Positions 1 through 12,898 are shown, numbered from the stretch's first letter. The stretch is DNA of 64,000 nt from Ziziphus jujuba (GCF_031755915.1 NC_083387.1:14467001-14531000), one strand, 5' to 3'. Notes: generated by a model not told the origin, from the sequence alone. Numbers and translations: made by a program.

Positions 1-2117
1 AGTGAGTTTTTGGTAAAGTACGATTGATTCTCAAAAAAGAAACATTCATACCAACAAACATTTTCCTAATTTTTTTATCAAAGCACTTATACCCTTTTTT
101 TGTTGGTAAATAGCTCAAGAAAACACATTTTATTGCAATTGGATCAAATTTATCTCAACTATAGGAATGGATATGGACAAATGAGATGCACCTAAATATC
201 CTAAGTGGTAAATTAGAAATCAGATGGTTTGTGGGATAGATACTTTGAAATATTTCTAGGAGTGTCTTGTACTATAAAACCCGAGTAAGCATTCTATTAA
301 TGAGGAATGATGCAGTGAGTATAGCTTCCCCCTAAAAAAATTTAAGTACATTAATGGTGAACATTAAGGACCTAGCAACTTCAAGTAGGTGCTTATTTTT
401 AAAGACTTGCTCTGTTTCCGATTTTGCTTTCAAGAGATATACCCAAATTTCACATATGTCATGATGTATTGCCAAGAATGATGTTGAATGTTTGTATGAT
501 TCAGATGGAAAAGATACACATTATGTTTGGAGAATTGACAAATTTCACACTGAAAGAAAGAGAGAGCTTTATTATTGAAAAGAGATGGAAACAAATTTTT
601 CAGATATGGAAAGCTATGGTGGTCGAGTCTATAGTGCCACAACATGATATTATTTTCACATGAAAAAGAAAAAAAAGATTTGCAAACTAGATTTTGTCTA
701 CTTGAGTCTTCCTTATCAAGGTAGTAAAGTCCTCCACACTCTTTAGCATTGCCAATCATCTTCCCCAAAGCCAGGTCCTGTAATTGACATGAAGAAGAAG
801 TAAACTTAGCAACACAGTTTTGGTCATGGGTAAGTTTGCTAATGGATAAAAGGTTGCATGAAATAGATGGAACGTGAAGTACAAATTTTAGAACCAGATT
901 TTTTGACAAAATTATTGATCATTTTCCTACTACTATGGCTAATGAACCATCAGCAATTTTTACTTTCAAGTTGCCAGTACAAGGAATATAAGAAGAGAAG
1001 AGAAAGGAACAACCTGTCATATGGTCTGAGGCATCAGAATCTATAACACATGGAGTTTTGTCCTGAGTTATCACATTAAAGGATTGAGGAAAATTACCAT
1101 TCTAGGCAATAGAGGCAGATGGAAGGGATGTTGGATTCATGAGTTTCATAAAGTTTTCTAGTTGCTTCTTATTCAACGAAAAAGGAGAACTTTCCGGTGT
1201 TGATTCCTTATAGGTCGTTTGAAAAACTCTGCTAATCTCTTGTCCGTTCTCTAGATGATGAGGTTTTCTATGTAATTTCCAGCAGGTTTCATGGGTGTGT
1301 CTAGGTTTTTTACAATGGTCGCACCAAGATCTATTTTCCTTTTTATTTTAAGGGTCATTTCCACCGTTAGAGAAAGTGGAGAACCAGTTGCTACTGGCTG
1401 CAAGATTTGATGATTCTAATTCAGTGACAAAACCCTTTCAGGTTTCTTTTCCTGGCATAACATTCCTCCTGCTATCCTCCCTGTGGACCTCAGAGAACAC
1501 TTCATGAGTGGATAGCAAGACTTTACATCCAAGAATTCTCCTATGAACCTTATTAAGCTCATTGTTCAAGCCAGCCAAGAATGCGAAAACACATTCCTTC
1601 TCAATCGTTTTTTTGAATATGACTGTCTTGTAGACAGCACCAATCATAGTCATAAAACAGGTCCAACTCCTACCATAAGATTCTAAGCGTATTGTAGTAT
1701 TGCAATACGCTCAAATTGTCTTATTTCGTATTGTGGATGTGGCAATTTCATATATCTGAGCAGAATTTTCCAGATCCGAGAAAGTTTCCTTTGCAGCCTT
1801 CTAGATTTCTTGAGCAATGGCAAGAAACATATAAGTCTTTCTGATCTATAGCTCCATTGAATTAATTAGCCATGACATGATCAAGGCATTCTCAGATTTC
1901 CATGTCTCAATAGATTTGAGATCTTCTTTTGGTTTCTGTGTAGCTCTCATCAGAAACTTAATTTTTGCACAACCCCGGATGAACCATTGACTTTATAAGT
2001 GGTGATCGATTGAGAAGAAAAATTGTCATGAGTATTTGATAGGATTGTAGATTTCGAAGATGATTTTGCTAGTCCAGAATCAAGCGACTGATCTCCTATG
2101 CTGGACGCACTGGACAT
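1..2117 (-). mobile_element. Decayed Ty1/copia retrotransposon internal region (gag to integrase), cut by window edge
   Basis: Read on the minus strand this is a copia polyprotein in the usual order. Gag starts at an ATG at 2117 (MSSASSIGDQSL). A gag segment around 1653-1438 contains FAFLAGLNNELNKV and EVFSEVHRE, typical of copia gag. A CCHC zinc knuckle (C-DH-C-KKPR-H-THET-C) lies near 1325-1285. A protease segment near 1060 reads VIDSDASDHMT, where the family has DSGA. The GAG-pre-integrase domain is the open frame 909-430, with LWHYRLDHHSFPYLKNLFPS and a CEIC pair. Integrase C-terminal sequence runs 430-1 (EVARSLMF, FLINRMLTRVL, GYKCFDKKIRKMFVGM). Several in-frame stops and frameshifts interrupt it, so it is inactive. 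Reverse transcriptase and RNase H would lie beyond the left edge. Confidence 0.88.
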
Positions 2118-2164
2118 GGTGGTTTTTTAATTTTTCCGATGATCATAGGTCTTCTCTAATACGA

Positions 2165-2320
2165 TGTGGGAACCGGTAGGCTTTTTTATAATACCTAGTC
2201 GTTAATCTCATATATCTCATAAGAGATAATAAGCCTCTCTTATATACAGTTAAGTTACAATTAGTTAGAGGAAAAAAATGAGAATCTAACTTTTAATTTA
2301 TAGCTAGCTACAAATCAACA
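2165..2320 (-). repeat. Probable short copia 5' LTR with degenerate primer-binding site beside it
   Basis: On the minus strand the segment opens with TGTTGATTTG and closes with CCCACA, the TG...CA ends expected of an LTR, and contains a TATATAAGAGAG box. Immediately 3' (2164-2152, minus) is CGTATTAGAGAAG, a degenerate match to the tRNA-Met primer site TGGTATCAGAGC used by many plant copia elements. The gag ATG follows about 35 bases later. The partner LTR is outside the window, so the outer boundary rests on sequence appearance alone. Confidence 0.45.
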
Positions 2321-2394
2321 ACTAACTTTACTGTACAAAGATTACACATATTTTCAAAAATAGAATTTCCTAAACAATAGGAAATAAACACGCT

Positions 2395-2570
2395 TTTTCA
2401 ACAGATATTTTGACAGAAATTTCCATGGAAATTATAAAGAAATATCTAAACTTTAATGGATATTACAGAAATTTTACATGTTTCCATTTGAAACTTAAGT
2501 TTCGTTTCCACCCCATGGAAAAATGTATATATCAATGAAATTTTCAGAATATTTTTTATTTTTTAAACCT
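2395..2570. repeat. Dispersed AT-rich repeat, inverted relative to a copy at 61.3 kb
   Basis: The block holds recurrent words built on ATTTCCATGGAAATT and GTTTCCATTTGAAACTTAAG. Its reverse complement resembles 61310-61440, which has AAATGGAAACAGATATAATTTTC, ATATTTCTCCATAATTTTC and similar words in the same order. I take these as two copies of one dispersed repeat in opposite orientation. The element class is not identified. Confidence 0.45.
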
Positions 2571-3300
2571 TGTTATATATTTTCTACATCTTCTAAATAC
2601 AAAACAATAAAATAAAAATCTAAAATTTATAATTTATAATTAAAATGGAAAAAAAATAAAAATAAAAAAAAGGTTTTTGTAAATATATATTTATATATGT
2701 ACAAGGGCTATGCGTATTCCCAATCTGCATCCCATGACAAACATATTTACCTTCTGGGGGCAACCCACGTCACCAAATCATCTCCCATGACAATATTTCT
2801 TGTCTGCATCCCATGACAACTGAGAAGCCGCGCAAATCACATCTATATGACTATCGATGTGGTTTGTCCAAAGTCTCTTCTTGTGTTTTTTATTTTGTAA
2901 TTTATTTTTTTTTTTTTTAAATTTGAGTTGTCCAATGACTCCAATCGAGCCATACCAATTCTTTCAAAATCTCATTTTTTATTAAATATTTTATTAAAAT
3001 GCTTTATAATCATTGTTAAATTTTTAAGTTTTATACTCTCTCTACTATTTAATTTGCTTTTAAAAAATAATTAACAAATCCTCATAATTAATTAATTAGT
3101 TTTAGATAATATTTTTCTTGTTGCAAAATGTTCACATAAAGGATATATGAGTATGTCGAGTACGCTTGTTTGTTTCACCGGACTGGACAGGATTATGTCC
3201 CAGTCAGGTGTTTGGTAGCAACAAATTGAGAAGGGGATAACTTGACCGTTACAGTGAAAGAATCCAACCAAAGGAGGATTAAAATTAACCGTCTCTCCCC
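2571..3300. other. Intergenic spacer before the triplicated block
   Basis: AT-rich spacer with poly(T) and a short region of ordinary composition at 2700-2880 (two loose copies of a CATCCCATGACAA word). No coding region is supported. Its right end (3200-3300) becomes less AT-rich and probably includes the promoter of the candidate gene that follows. Confidence 0.4.
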
Positions 3301-3304
3301 CTGC

Positions 3305-5172
3305 GTCAGCTTTGGAACCCAAACTCATCGAAGGCTGTGGTATCTCTCACCAGTGTCTCCCACTGGTATCTCTGGCCAGATCATTCTCGCTGGACCGTTC
3401 GTGTCTCTCTGAGTTGAAACCTCCGGTGAGTACTGTTCTTCTTCTTCAATCCGTTCATTTTCCTTCTTCTTTATCTTCTTATTCTTCTTCTTCATTTTTA
3501 ATGTGTTTTCTTTATCTTTGATTTGCAAGAATTAGGGCTTAGTATAATTGTCCATTAAAATGGAACTAGTTTCCCTTTTCTTTTCTTTTTCTTTTTTTTG
3601 CCCTTTGATCGTATATAATATGTGCTAGAAGCAGTCCGAACTGCTGCTTCACCAAACAGCCTCTCCAAACTTGTTGGATTTGCAAACAGGTCCTTCGAAT
3701 CCTTGAGATTTCCTAACGAGTCCTTCGATTCTTCATCACCTTCCTCCCTCACTTATAGAATCCATGTCTTCCATTGCCCCGTAAGTTCTTTCTCTCCACA
3801 CATATATATATATATATATATATTTTCTTTTGTTATTGTTTTTTTTCTCGAAGGCTGTGGTCTCTCTCGCTAGTGTCTCCCACTGGTATCTCTGGCCAGA
3901 TCATTCTCGCTGGACTGTTCGCGTCTCTCTGAGTTGAAACCTCCGGTGAGTACTGTTCTTCTTCTTCAATCCGTTCGTTTTCCTTCTTGTTTTCTTTATC
4001 TTTGATTTGCAAGAATTAGGGCTTAGTATAATTGTCCATTAAAATGGAACTAGTTTCCCTTTTCTTTTCTTTTTCTTTTCTTTTTCTTTTTTTGCCCTTT
4101 GATCGTATATAATATGTGCTAGAAGCAGTCCGAAGTGCTGCTTCACCAAACAGCCTCTCCAAACTTGTTGGATTTACAAACAGGTCCTTCAAATCCTTGA
4201 GATTTCCTGACGAGTCCTTCGATTCTTCATCACCTTCCTCCCTCACTTATGGAATCCATGTCTTCCATTGCCCCATAAGTTCTTTCTCTCCACATATATA
4301 TATATATATATATATATTTTCTTTTGTTATTGTGTTTTTTTCTTGAAGGCTGTGGTCTCTCTCGCTAGTGTCTCCCACTGGTATCTCTAGCCAGATCATT
4401 CTCACTGGACTGTTCGCCTCTCTCTGAGTTGAAACCTCCGGTGAGTACTGTTCTTCTTTTTCAATCCGTTCGTTTTCCTTCTTGTTTTCTTTATCTTTGA
4501 TTTGCAAGAATTAGGGCTTAGTATAATTGTCCATTAAAATGGAAGTAGTTTCCCTTTTCTTTTCTTTTTCTTTTTTTGCCCTTTGATCGTATATAATATG
4601 TGCTAGAAGCAGTCCGAAGTACTGTTTCACCGAACAGCCTCTCCAAACTTGTTGGATTTCCAAACAGGTCCTTCAAATCCTTGAGATTTCCCGACGAGTC
4701 CTTCGATTCTTCATCACCTTCCTCCCTCACTTATGGAATCCATGTCTTCCATTGCCCCGTAAGTTCTTTCTCTCCACACATATATATATATATATATTTG
4801 TTATTGTTTTTTTTCCATTTGGTTCCCAACAAATCTAGAAGACACAATGCATTGCTTTTGATTTTTTTTAATTTCTTGAAAACCAAATGTGTGAATCGTT
4901 GAGTGGTGCTCATATTTGAATTGGGTTTTATGGTAGGATGCAGTCGGGATTGTGGCAAAGCTCTCGGATTGCATTGCTTCTATAGTATATTTTATTTGGT
5001 TACTGAAACCTTTCTCTTTTTCTTTCAGATTGAGATTGTGCTGGCGAAGTCTGAGAAATTTGACTCTCTTATGACTACTGCTGTGGCATCTGAGTTAACT
5101 ACTGAAGACAAGGAAAATGTTAAGGAGATTGGCAAGGAAAACAAGGAAAGTGGAAAGGAAAATGATAAATAA
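3305..5172 (+). CDS. Candidate small multi-exon gene, unrecognised, with triplicated 5' exons
   Basis: Only the third repeat unit directly precedes further exon-like sequence. A plausible chain is an exon ending at 4758 (frame ...SLTYGIHVFHCP, open for about 50 codons after 4611), an intron GTAAGT...GGTAG, an exon 4937-4984 (DAVGIVAKLSDCIASI), and an exon 5029-5172 after TTTCTTTCAG, ending in a lysine/glutamate-rich tail (KENKESGKENDK) and TAA. All junctions are in phase 0, which is the main support. Against it, the gap 4985-5028 is only 44 bp, short for a plant intron, and I find no in-frame ATG in the first exons. I recognise no family. It could be a small protein gene, a non-coding transcript or a pseudogene. 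Confidence 0.35.
3328..4817 (+). repeat. Three tandem copies of a ~0.5 kb block with splice-donor-like sites
   Basis: Copies start at 3328, 3848 and 4343 with (C/T)GAAGGCTGTGGT and run about 520, 495 and 475 bp. Each copy has the same order: a C/T-rich segment ending in GAAACCTCCG|GTGAGTACTG, a strong splice donor; a T-rich stretch with CTTTGATTTGCAAG; a TATAATATGTGCTAG acceptor-like site; about 150 bp of moderate GC ending in ATTGCCCC|GTAAGTTC, a second strong donor; then a (TA)n run. Copy 1 has an extra CTT-rich stretch. The copies are very alike, suggesting recent duplication or conversion. The pattern fits repeated first and second exons of one gene. Confidence 0.85.
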
Positions 5173-5257
5173 TAGAAACCTTCTTTTTCAATGCCTTTTC
5201 TTTTTCTTTTTTGGTTGTAGTTTAATATAACATTCTTTCTTACTCTTGATCACACAG

Positions 5258-5418
5258 AGGTAAATAGGAGAGTAGGCAGGTGTTCTGTCATTGAAGATGG
5301 TAGTATGGAATGGTTAAAAGAGTATCGAAAAACAGCACTTGTAAATAAGATGGCATTGTATAGAGGTTGCAGTTCCATGCTACTCTCTAGTCTCAATCCT
5401 TTTCTCAGGGAGTTGTAA
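5258..5418 (+). other. Coding-like open frame after a good acceptor site, unrecognised
   Basis: After CACACAG at 5251-5257 a frame stays open for 52 codons from 5260 to a TAA at 5416. Composition is balanced (GCSVIEDGSMEWLKEYRKT..., YRGCSSMLLSSLNPFLREL) and unlike the AT-rich noise around it. It may be a last exon of the candidate gene ending at 5172 under another splice pattern, or a pseudogene piece. No ATG opens it and I recognise no family. Confidence 0.25.
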
Positions 5419-5582
5419 AGATTTTCTTTGGTACACTATGTCTTGCTAGCTTTGTATTCATTTAAACTTACTGCACATAATATGATGAGTGCATGGTTGA
5501 TTAGGAAAGGAATTGCATTTACCTTTCTTCAGATTAGTCTGCAGCTTGTTATTGGTCAAATTGGTATTCTTTTCTAAAATGT

Positions 5583-5683
5583 GTTTATGGGAACTAGCTA
5601 TTCCACCAATTAAAGTTTTGTTTCTTTGTTGTTTATGGGCACTGGCTATTCCACCAATTAAAGTTCTGTTTCTTTGTTGCTTA
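5583..5683. repeat. 48-bp tandem duplication
   Basis: Two adjacent copies of a block beginning GTTTATGGGAACTAGCTATT and ending TTTCTTTGTT, at 5583 and 5631, with few mismatches. Confidence 0.8.
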
Positions 5684-5689
5684 TGAAAA

Positions 5690-8600
5690 TGGTCCTTGCA
5701 GAACTAATTCCATCCATGATGAGAAAAACAGCACAATCAGATGAGTTACCTACTAATCTTAGACTCAGTGTAGAGAGAAATTAATTGAGCCTGATTATAA
5801 ATCATTTGGTTTTAGGTGTAATCAACTGCTTCAAAATCCAGGTGTGATATTGGCCCACAATTTTGTGTCAATTAGGTGTAATCAAGATATTTTTTAATTA
5901 AATATAATATTTATAATTTTAATTAAATATAATATTTTTTTTATAAATATAAATATAATTTTAAAATTTTTCACTTTAAAAAAATAAAAAATAAAAAAAT
6001 AATTATAAAACAGTTCAATCAAGTTTGATCCTGCAACAAAAATGGGACAATTAGTCTACCATTCAATCTGAAGCTATGCCAAACACAAAACTATACTATT
6101 CTATCATGTCCAATCCAAACATATCATATCCGATCCAGTCTGATCCGAACTTATTCTGCGTACCAAACGTCCTCTTAATATGATATCTTGTATACTTAAT
6201 AACTAATTAACTAATTGAAGTTTCTTTGTATTCATTTGGTTAATTTATATTTTAATTTTGGATATACTTTGAGTTGATTAATTTAATAAAACAATTTAAA
6301 ATTTTAATTTTACGTACGATGTCATTGAAAGTTAGGTAACCATGAACTGATTTTAAAAGCATTAAAATTTGTCAATTAAGGACAAGAACTGTTACATAAA
6401 ATAAAATAATTCTTTTATTACTCTTTATATATATTTTATGGATAACTTTTTGTATTTTATTTAATATTTATTAATTTAGTCTTCCAGAAAATATTTTGAC
6501 AAATGATGGTACCCCCTCCGAATAATACTGTTTACCCGATCCCCACCATGTTACCCCATTTTATCAAAGAATTCCTATATTAGGCAAATTGTCATCTTTT
6601 TTATCATCTTTATTCATCTTCTATGTGCATGTATTGCATTTATAATTCATAGAACTTTTAATTCAAAAGAAGAATTTATTGGTATAACATAATTCTTTTT
6701 TCTATTGGCATATTATATTATATCTATTAGCATATTATAATATATCTATTATGCCAAATCTATAAATAAAGAAAATGAATGTAATATTCGAATAGAAAAA
6801 AAAAATTAGAAAACGAATATATCATTCCAAATGTTATAAGAATTATTGGGGTCGAAATGTGTTACATGGTTCACGCAAGCGCCTGGGTCTTTGGATTTCA
6901 CACATCCGCCCAGATTTTGACCAACTTTGGATAAATCTCTCCCACACTTAGATTGGACAAGCATCTAAATCCTTTGGACTTTGCACATTTGTTCGAATTG
7001 CGTTGACTTTGGATATGCTCTCAAACACGTATTGGACCCCTTTGATTCTTGATGATGGTGAGCTAAGTCAAGTGCTCTCCAAGCTTATGGTTCTTAATGA
7101 CACACCTAATCACAAGTTCAAGGAGAATACCACCAAAGAAAACAAAGATTATGGGAATCCAACTATCGACTGGAGTGAGGTAGTAAAGTAGTTTATGGAA
7201 TACTTCCGAATCAGTGCATATATGACAAAGGCATTTATCTCATATAATAATAGAAATTTATGAACATGAAAATCTAACAATATAATTTCATATAAGAAGC
7301 AAAGCGAAAAAAAAATGAAGAGAAAATGCTAGGAAGAAAGAGAAAAACCGTGTAATCCAGATGAGTAAAAGGTATGTAATTAGGAGGGTATAAAAGTGTT
7401 TTGGTCCAGATGAAATGAAAGTGTGATATATGCTTGCAAGTAATTATGGCCTTAAATATTGTTATGAAAAGTTGAACAAAAACAATAGCAATAAAATAAA
7501 ACAAAGCATACACAGATTTATGTGGAAAATCTTTGATCGAAAAAAATCATACACAAAGAAAGACAAAGATTTTATTTATGAAAATTGGTACAAAAAAATG
7601 GACAAATAGAGCTACAAAACTACTACGTCTGAAAAAACTTCCGAAAATATATATATATATTATACGGACGGAATAAATTTAAAAATTGAAAAGGTACTAA
7701 AGATGAATACAATAAAGCATGAGCAAGATAAGTATATATTTACACATAAAAGCAAGATAAATATATATTCATACACAAATACTTCCCTCTTTCGTATGGC
7801 AAACAAGATGAGGAAAAAAATTATAACAAGGAAGGGGAGTAATATTTGTGACATATTTATAAGTGGTATCTATATAGGTTGACTAAACTAATAAAGTAAT
7901 ATACAATGAGTTTGGACATAACTGAATGGAATTTGTTAGAGGCATGGAGATAATCCTGAGATTCAAATTCTATAATAAAATAGGGTAATAAAGAGATTCT
8001 CAAAACTTGAGCTATGGTGTCTTAAGCTTTTCTTCTAAAATGGGTAAAGAATAATTTGAATGAGGAGGAAGAAGAAGAAGAGGAGAAGAACCCTCCTAAG
8101 TAGATGAGCCCCTTCGTATAAAGTTTCAAACCCTATTTCAGTATTCTTCTTTATCCATTAAAGAATTTGTTATCTATTGAATAATAATAACGATGATGGA
8201 TAAAGGGAGGGAAAGATGGAAAAAAGGCTTTGGTTTCCTTAAATGGCATGAAATAGGATAAAAAACCAAAAATTTGCTAACAGCCCCGTGGATAAAATTA
8301 AGTTTCCCTCATATGAATATGTTGGGTAATCCATATGTATGCTGGATTTTAGATTTGAATGGGACTTTGGACTTGATCTTGGAAAAATGAAAAAGAAAAA
8401 GATAGGAAACGAGGGATTTACGGGCAAACGAAAAGGTAAGGTGATGCTTTTCTCGCAAAAAAATAAAATTAAAAAATAAATAAATAAATAAAATAAAAGC
8501 TTCCCTTCAAATAAATAATTAGTTTGGATAAAAAAGGCAGAATATTTTCTTTCTAGAAAACTTTTTCAAATATATATATATATATATATTCAAAACAAAA

Positions 8601-8844
8601 GAGGGAAAGAAGAAGTTGTGGTCGTTTATATGTAGATCTGCATTAAAATTGATATTTTAAAAAAAAAACATGGATTTTACTATGTATATATAGCAATATA
8701 CAGTAAAACCGATATTTTTTTTAAAAAATATCAATTTTGATACGGATCCGTATGCAGATGGATTACACCATAATGTATATATATATATATATTTATATAT
8801 ACATATATATGTATATTTATTTAGACGACGAAACATATATATAT

Positions 8845-8876
<32 letters not shown>

Positions 8877-9330
8877 TTTAATTATATACATATACATAAA
8901 TATATGTAAATATTTATATATATATATATATATAAGCACTCATCTGAAAATATATATATGTTTGTATATATATATAAAGTGTCAAAATGTAATATGTTAA
9001 ATAGAAAATGATTGGGCTATTGGAATAGGAATTGGGCCAACAAACGCATAGGATTGGTTCACTTAAGAATGAGTTTGGTCCAACTACTTTGACCAATATT
9101 ATAGGAAAATATTATTTAATAGCTTAATATATATTATTTTAGCATTATAAATCAAGAACCCGTAAATAGTGACCTTTTGATAAAATAGGCTATATTAAAT
9201 CTATATCACAATGTTCGTGCTAATCAAACCTTTTTCCCAACCAAAAACCCCAATAGGCAGTATGAAACTACCCTTTGAATTTCTATGTATAAAAATAATT
9301 TATTTGAGTGAAAATATGAATTTGAGTCTA
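5690..9330. other. AT-rich intergenic spacer with microsatellites
   Basis: No supported gene. Notable content: a 7003-7191 open frame with no ATG and no recognised similarity, in a less AT-rich patch (6840-7200) that may be an old gene or transposon scrap; (TA)n at 7650-7660 and 8570-8590; a compound (TA)n/(GA)n/(TA)n tract at 8775-8975 that generates meaningless Tyr/Ile-rich reading frames on both strands. Confidence 0.5.
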
Positions 9331-9480
9331 ATGGGCAGATTGGACTCTTTGTATCAAAATTAGATATAAAAAGTGTATCATAAATTTAGTTAAATAACAT
9401 ATTAATGGGCCAATTGAACACTTTGTATCAAAATTGGGTATCAAAAAAATGTATCATAAATTTAGTTAAATAACATATTA
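9331..9480. repeat. 74-bp tandem duplication
   Basis: Two copies beginning ATGGGC(A/C)(G/A)ATTG at 9331 and 9405, each containing TTTGTATCAAAATT and TGTATCATAAATTTAGTTAAA. They differ at a few positions. Confidence 0.85.
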
Positions 9481-12400
9481 TTAATTAAATAACAAAATGT
9501 TAAAGATCAAAATATATATTTCCAATATAATTTTAGAAATATAGAAGAAAATTAAAATCAAATGATGCTGTAAAAAACTTTCCAATTTAAACATCATGAT
9601 TTGGTATAATTTTAACAACTAAATTAATTCTAATTACATGGCATAAAGGATGGCAAATTGAGAATATTTATTCCTATTAAACTGTAGAGTTTTTTTTTTT
9701 TTTTTTTGGGTTTAATCAGGTCTTCAATACAATATGGACGTGCGTTGTAGCATTACTCCCCGTTTGTAATGATTTAGTGAAATCTATGGGATAAAACCTG
9801 GAATCCAGTTTCCATATATTTATGATTACATGGATTATCTAGAGTTGGCTCTTCCAAATAATGTTTATCTTGGCCGCTATACTTACAGCTATAAAATAAC
9901 ATTACATTGATCCACAAAGTTTGTAATAGCATGAACTCAAATAGAATATACGTGGTGAATAATGAATTTTTTTTTTTTTAATTTAATGAAAGAATTGAAG
10001 GGAAAAGGAATTTAAAAAAAATATATATCAAATAAGAAAGAATTGACGAAATAATAAATGTATTTGAAAATGTTTAAAACTAATATAAGAAAGAAAGAAT
10101 CTTGATGATTTAGTGACTACATTTCTTATATCCATTTTTAAAAGTTTAGAAAAAGCATTTTTTTCTTGAAAGGAGATAAATCTTATGAGAAGCTCCAAAT
10201 CCATTTTCTAATTGTCTACTAATAAAATTAGAGTAATGATAGGATGTCATATAATGTACAAAAATTGTGTACCAAATGTCATATGCTAATAATTTATTTG
10301 TTAACATATTATTGAAACCTAATTATGAATAAGTGAATCTTGAAAGGATATATATATATATATATATATAACTAAATATAAGCAAATATGTACACAATCC
10401 TTTATGCACATCTTACTATATTTATTTAATACATCTAGCATTAGTTCATAAAATTGTGAAATATATTCACAAAAAAGTAAAATTATGGAATATTTTTCAT
10501 TATCGTTAGAAACCATTTTTACAACAAACAATTTAAAAAAGACCTAAATAATATTTCTAAATATAATTTTAAATAAAATATATATATTATTAATAATTAT
10601 TTAAAAATATTAAAATATTAAATTTTTATTAGAAAATCATGGAAGATAAATTTTAGAAAGTACTTTATCCTTTGATTTAAAAAAAAAAAAAGATAAAAGT
10701 TTTAAAATGTATAAATTATTTATCAATATTTTATTCTTAAAATCAAATGTCATTTAGTAATTTTTTTTACTTCATTTATTTATTATAAAAAATATATTTT
10801 TAATAATTTATGTAATAATAATTTATACACATTTTACATAGTCAGATTTTTTTATTACTTTTTTTATTTCATATTCTCTTTTAAAATTTCAATCTTTTAA
10901 TACTCAGTTTAATTTTAAATATGATTTTGTATAGAAATATAAATTTTAGATTTTTATTAGTCATGAATATATTTTTAATTTAAAATTATTTTGAAAAAAA
11001 AATTTCTCTTGCATTTTTTAATTATTGGCACATATGATTTAAAAATTTTAATAATTCAAAAATAAAGTTTTTTACAGTAAAAAATTAAGTATATAAGAAC
11101 AAACTTAAGTAAACGGCAATTGATTGTAAGATTAATTTTTTTCGTAAATAATTTATATATATTTTTTTAAAAAAATTATCTTTTTCAAAAAATTTCAAAG
11201 GATAAAATACTTTTTTTCCAATTTTATTTTCACGATTTTCTTTCAAAAACTAATTTTTAAGATTTTTAAATAATTATTGGTGCAAAATATTTATTTATTA
11301 AAAAAAATAAATAAAAATATTATTTAGGTTTTTTAGTATTTAATGCATGCATAGCCCTTAAGCTATATAAAAGTTTCACTTTGATCCTTTATGATAATGA
11401 AATTTTGGATGAGAGTTAGTTAAGGACCAACGGTGTAACAAATTAGCAAGTTAAGGAACCAATTTGTCAAAAAAAAAAAAATTTATTTAAGGATCTAAGT
11501 ATCACTAATAATATAGCTATAGGACCTCTAGTGATATTATACTTTAACCTTTAGAGAAAAATATTACAATTGGTTTGAAAGCTCTTGCCAAAAATCACTA
11601 TGTAGAAAAGCAATTCATAAATTTGGCGGATTCAAACTTGAAACCTTTATCCCATTGAAGAAGTATTGGTGTCGCTATTAGATTGTTCTTAAGTGACAAA
11701 CATCTTTACATCTAATCTTCCATACCAAGTAAAATTATGTCGTTGGTGTTAGTTATCTTGGTGGCACTCTAAATATTTTTTCAAGTTGATTAATCTGTGT
11801 GGCCGGTACGTTTGATTTATTATTACTATTATTTTGGGTATAATTATGATCCATGTCTATTTTTTCAACTGAGAGATTTAATTAAGGTAGAGTTAGAGCA
11901 CAATTTTCTATTGAAGTCGAACCAAAACTGAGCAAAAGAAGGTTATTAGGTGAAGTACTATGGTATTATTGTTGACCAACACAACCAACCAAGGGAAACG
12001 ATTTGTATAATATTGGTTGCACCTTCTTTTTGACTCTCCCTTTTACTTCCACAATAAATAACCTCCTCAAAGTGGGAAACATACTTGTATATTTTTTACC
12101 CTGTTTTTCCACTTCTTTGAAATGAAGAATATCTCCTTTCCAGATTACGTGCAAATAACCTATAAAATTTTGTTTATGACACGCAATTGTTTATGGACTA
12201 ATGGAAGACTTGAAGCTACAAACAAAATTTGAATTAAAAAATAAGGTTAACTACAGTTTGTATCTCAAACAAATATTTTTTTTTTTTAACTACTTTATCC
12301 TCTAAACAATAAATAATGTTACTCCTAAAATAAAATTTATTGATCAAATTCATTCAACATGTCAAGTGTTCCTTGGACAACTATTCAGAGTTTAAATCTT

Positions 12401-12527
12401 CATTACTCCTAATTTATACAAAAAGGGAAAGAAAAAAAAATCGACTTGATAGTATTAAACTTGGATATATGATAATTTAATATGATATTAAAATATTAAT
12501 AACCTTAAAAATATGTTTGGACTAATT

Positions 12528-12558
<31 letters not shown>

Positions 12559-12895
12559 TTATTTAGATTCAATTTTTTGGAATGGTCATCCAATACTTTT
12601 CATTGATAGATTTGAATAATATTGTTATTATTCTTAGGATAAATATCATATTTATTGAATTTGTGATATTTGTCCCAAAAAACAAAAAAAAAAAATCAAA
12701 AAAACGTAGTGATCTTGCTACCAAGTTCTCCCTAACGGACATATCACATATGCATTGAGTCTTTAACAATGAGTTTTTTGGTCTCAAGCTTTTATTCTGT
12801 ATAACAAATACATCCGGAAAATCCAAATCGCTAAACATGTATTACAAGTTTTGAAAGGAAGTATGCGATAGGACTTGAACATGTAAAAAACTAAA
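9481..12895. other. AT-rich intergenic spacer
   Basis: Long AT-rich sequence with poly(A/T) runs and (TA)n tracts at 10350-10370 and 12530-12555. Short open frames here are low-complexity and carry no motif I recognise. Nothing gene-like is supported. Confidence 0.5.
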
Positions 12896-12898
12896 ATA

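Noticed and set aside
2939..2962. Sequence resembling the mature miR171 (AATCGAGCCATACCAATT)
   Set aside because: Three or more mismatches and no fold-back partner nearby; chance resemblance is more likely.
3555..4958. Minus-strand frames repeated in each unit (MREEGDEESKDS...)
   Set aside because: Antisense shadows of the triplicated plus-strand exon-like block; the splice-like sites are on the plus strand.
7003..7191. 62-codon frame in a less AT-rich patch
   Set aside because: It begins with TTG, has no recognised motif and no splice context; noted only as part of the spacer.
8737..9096. Tyr/Ile-rich open frames on both strands
   Set aside because: They are translations of (TA)n and (GA)n microsatellites, not proteins.
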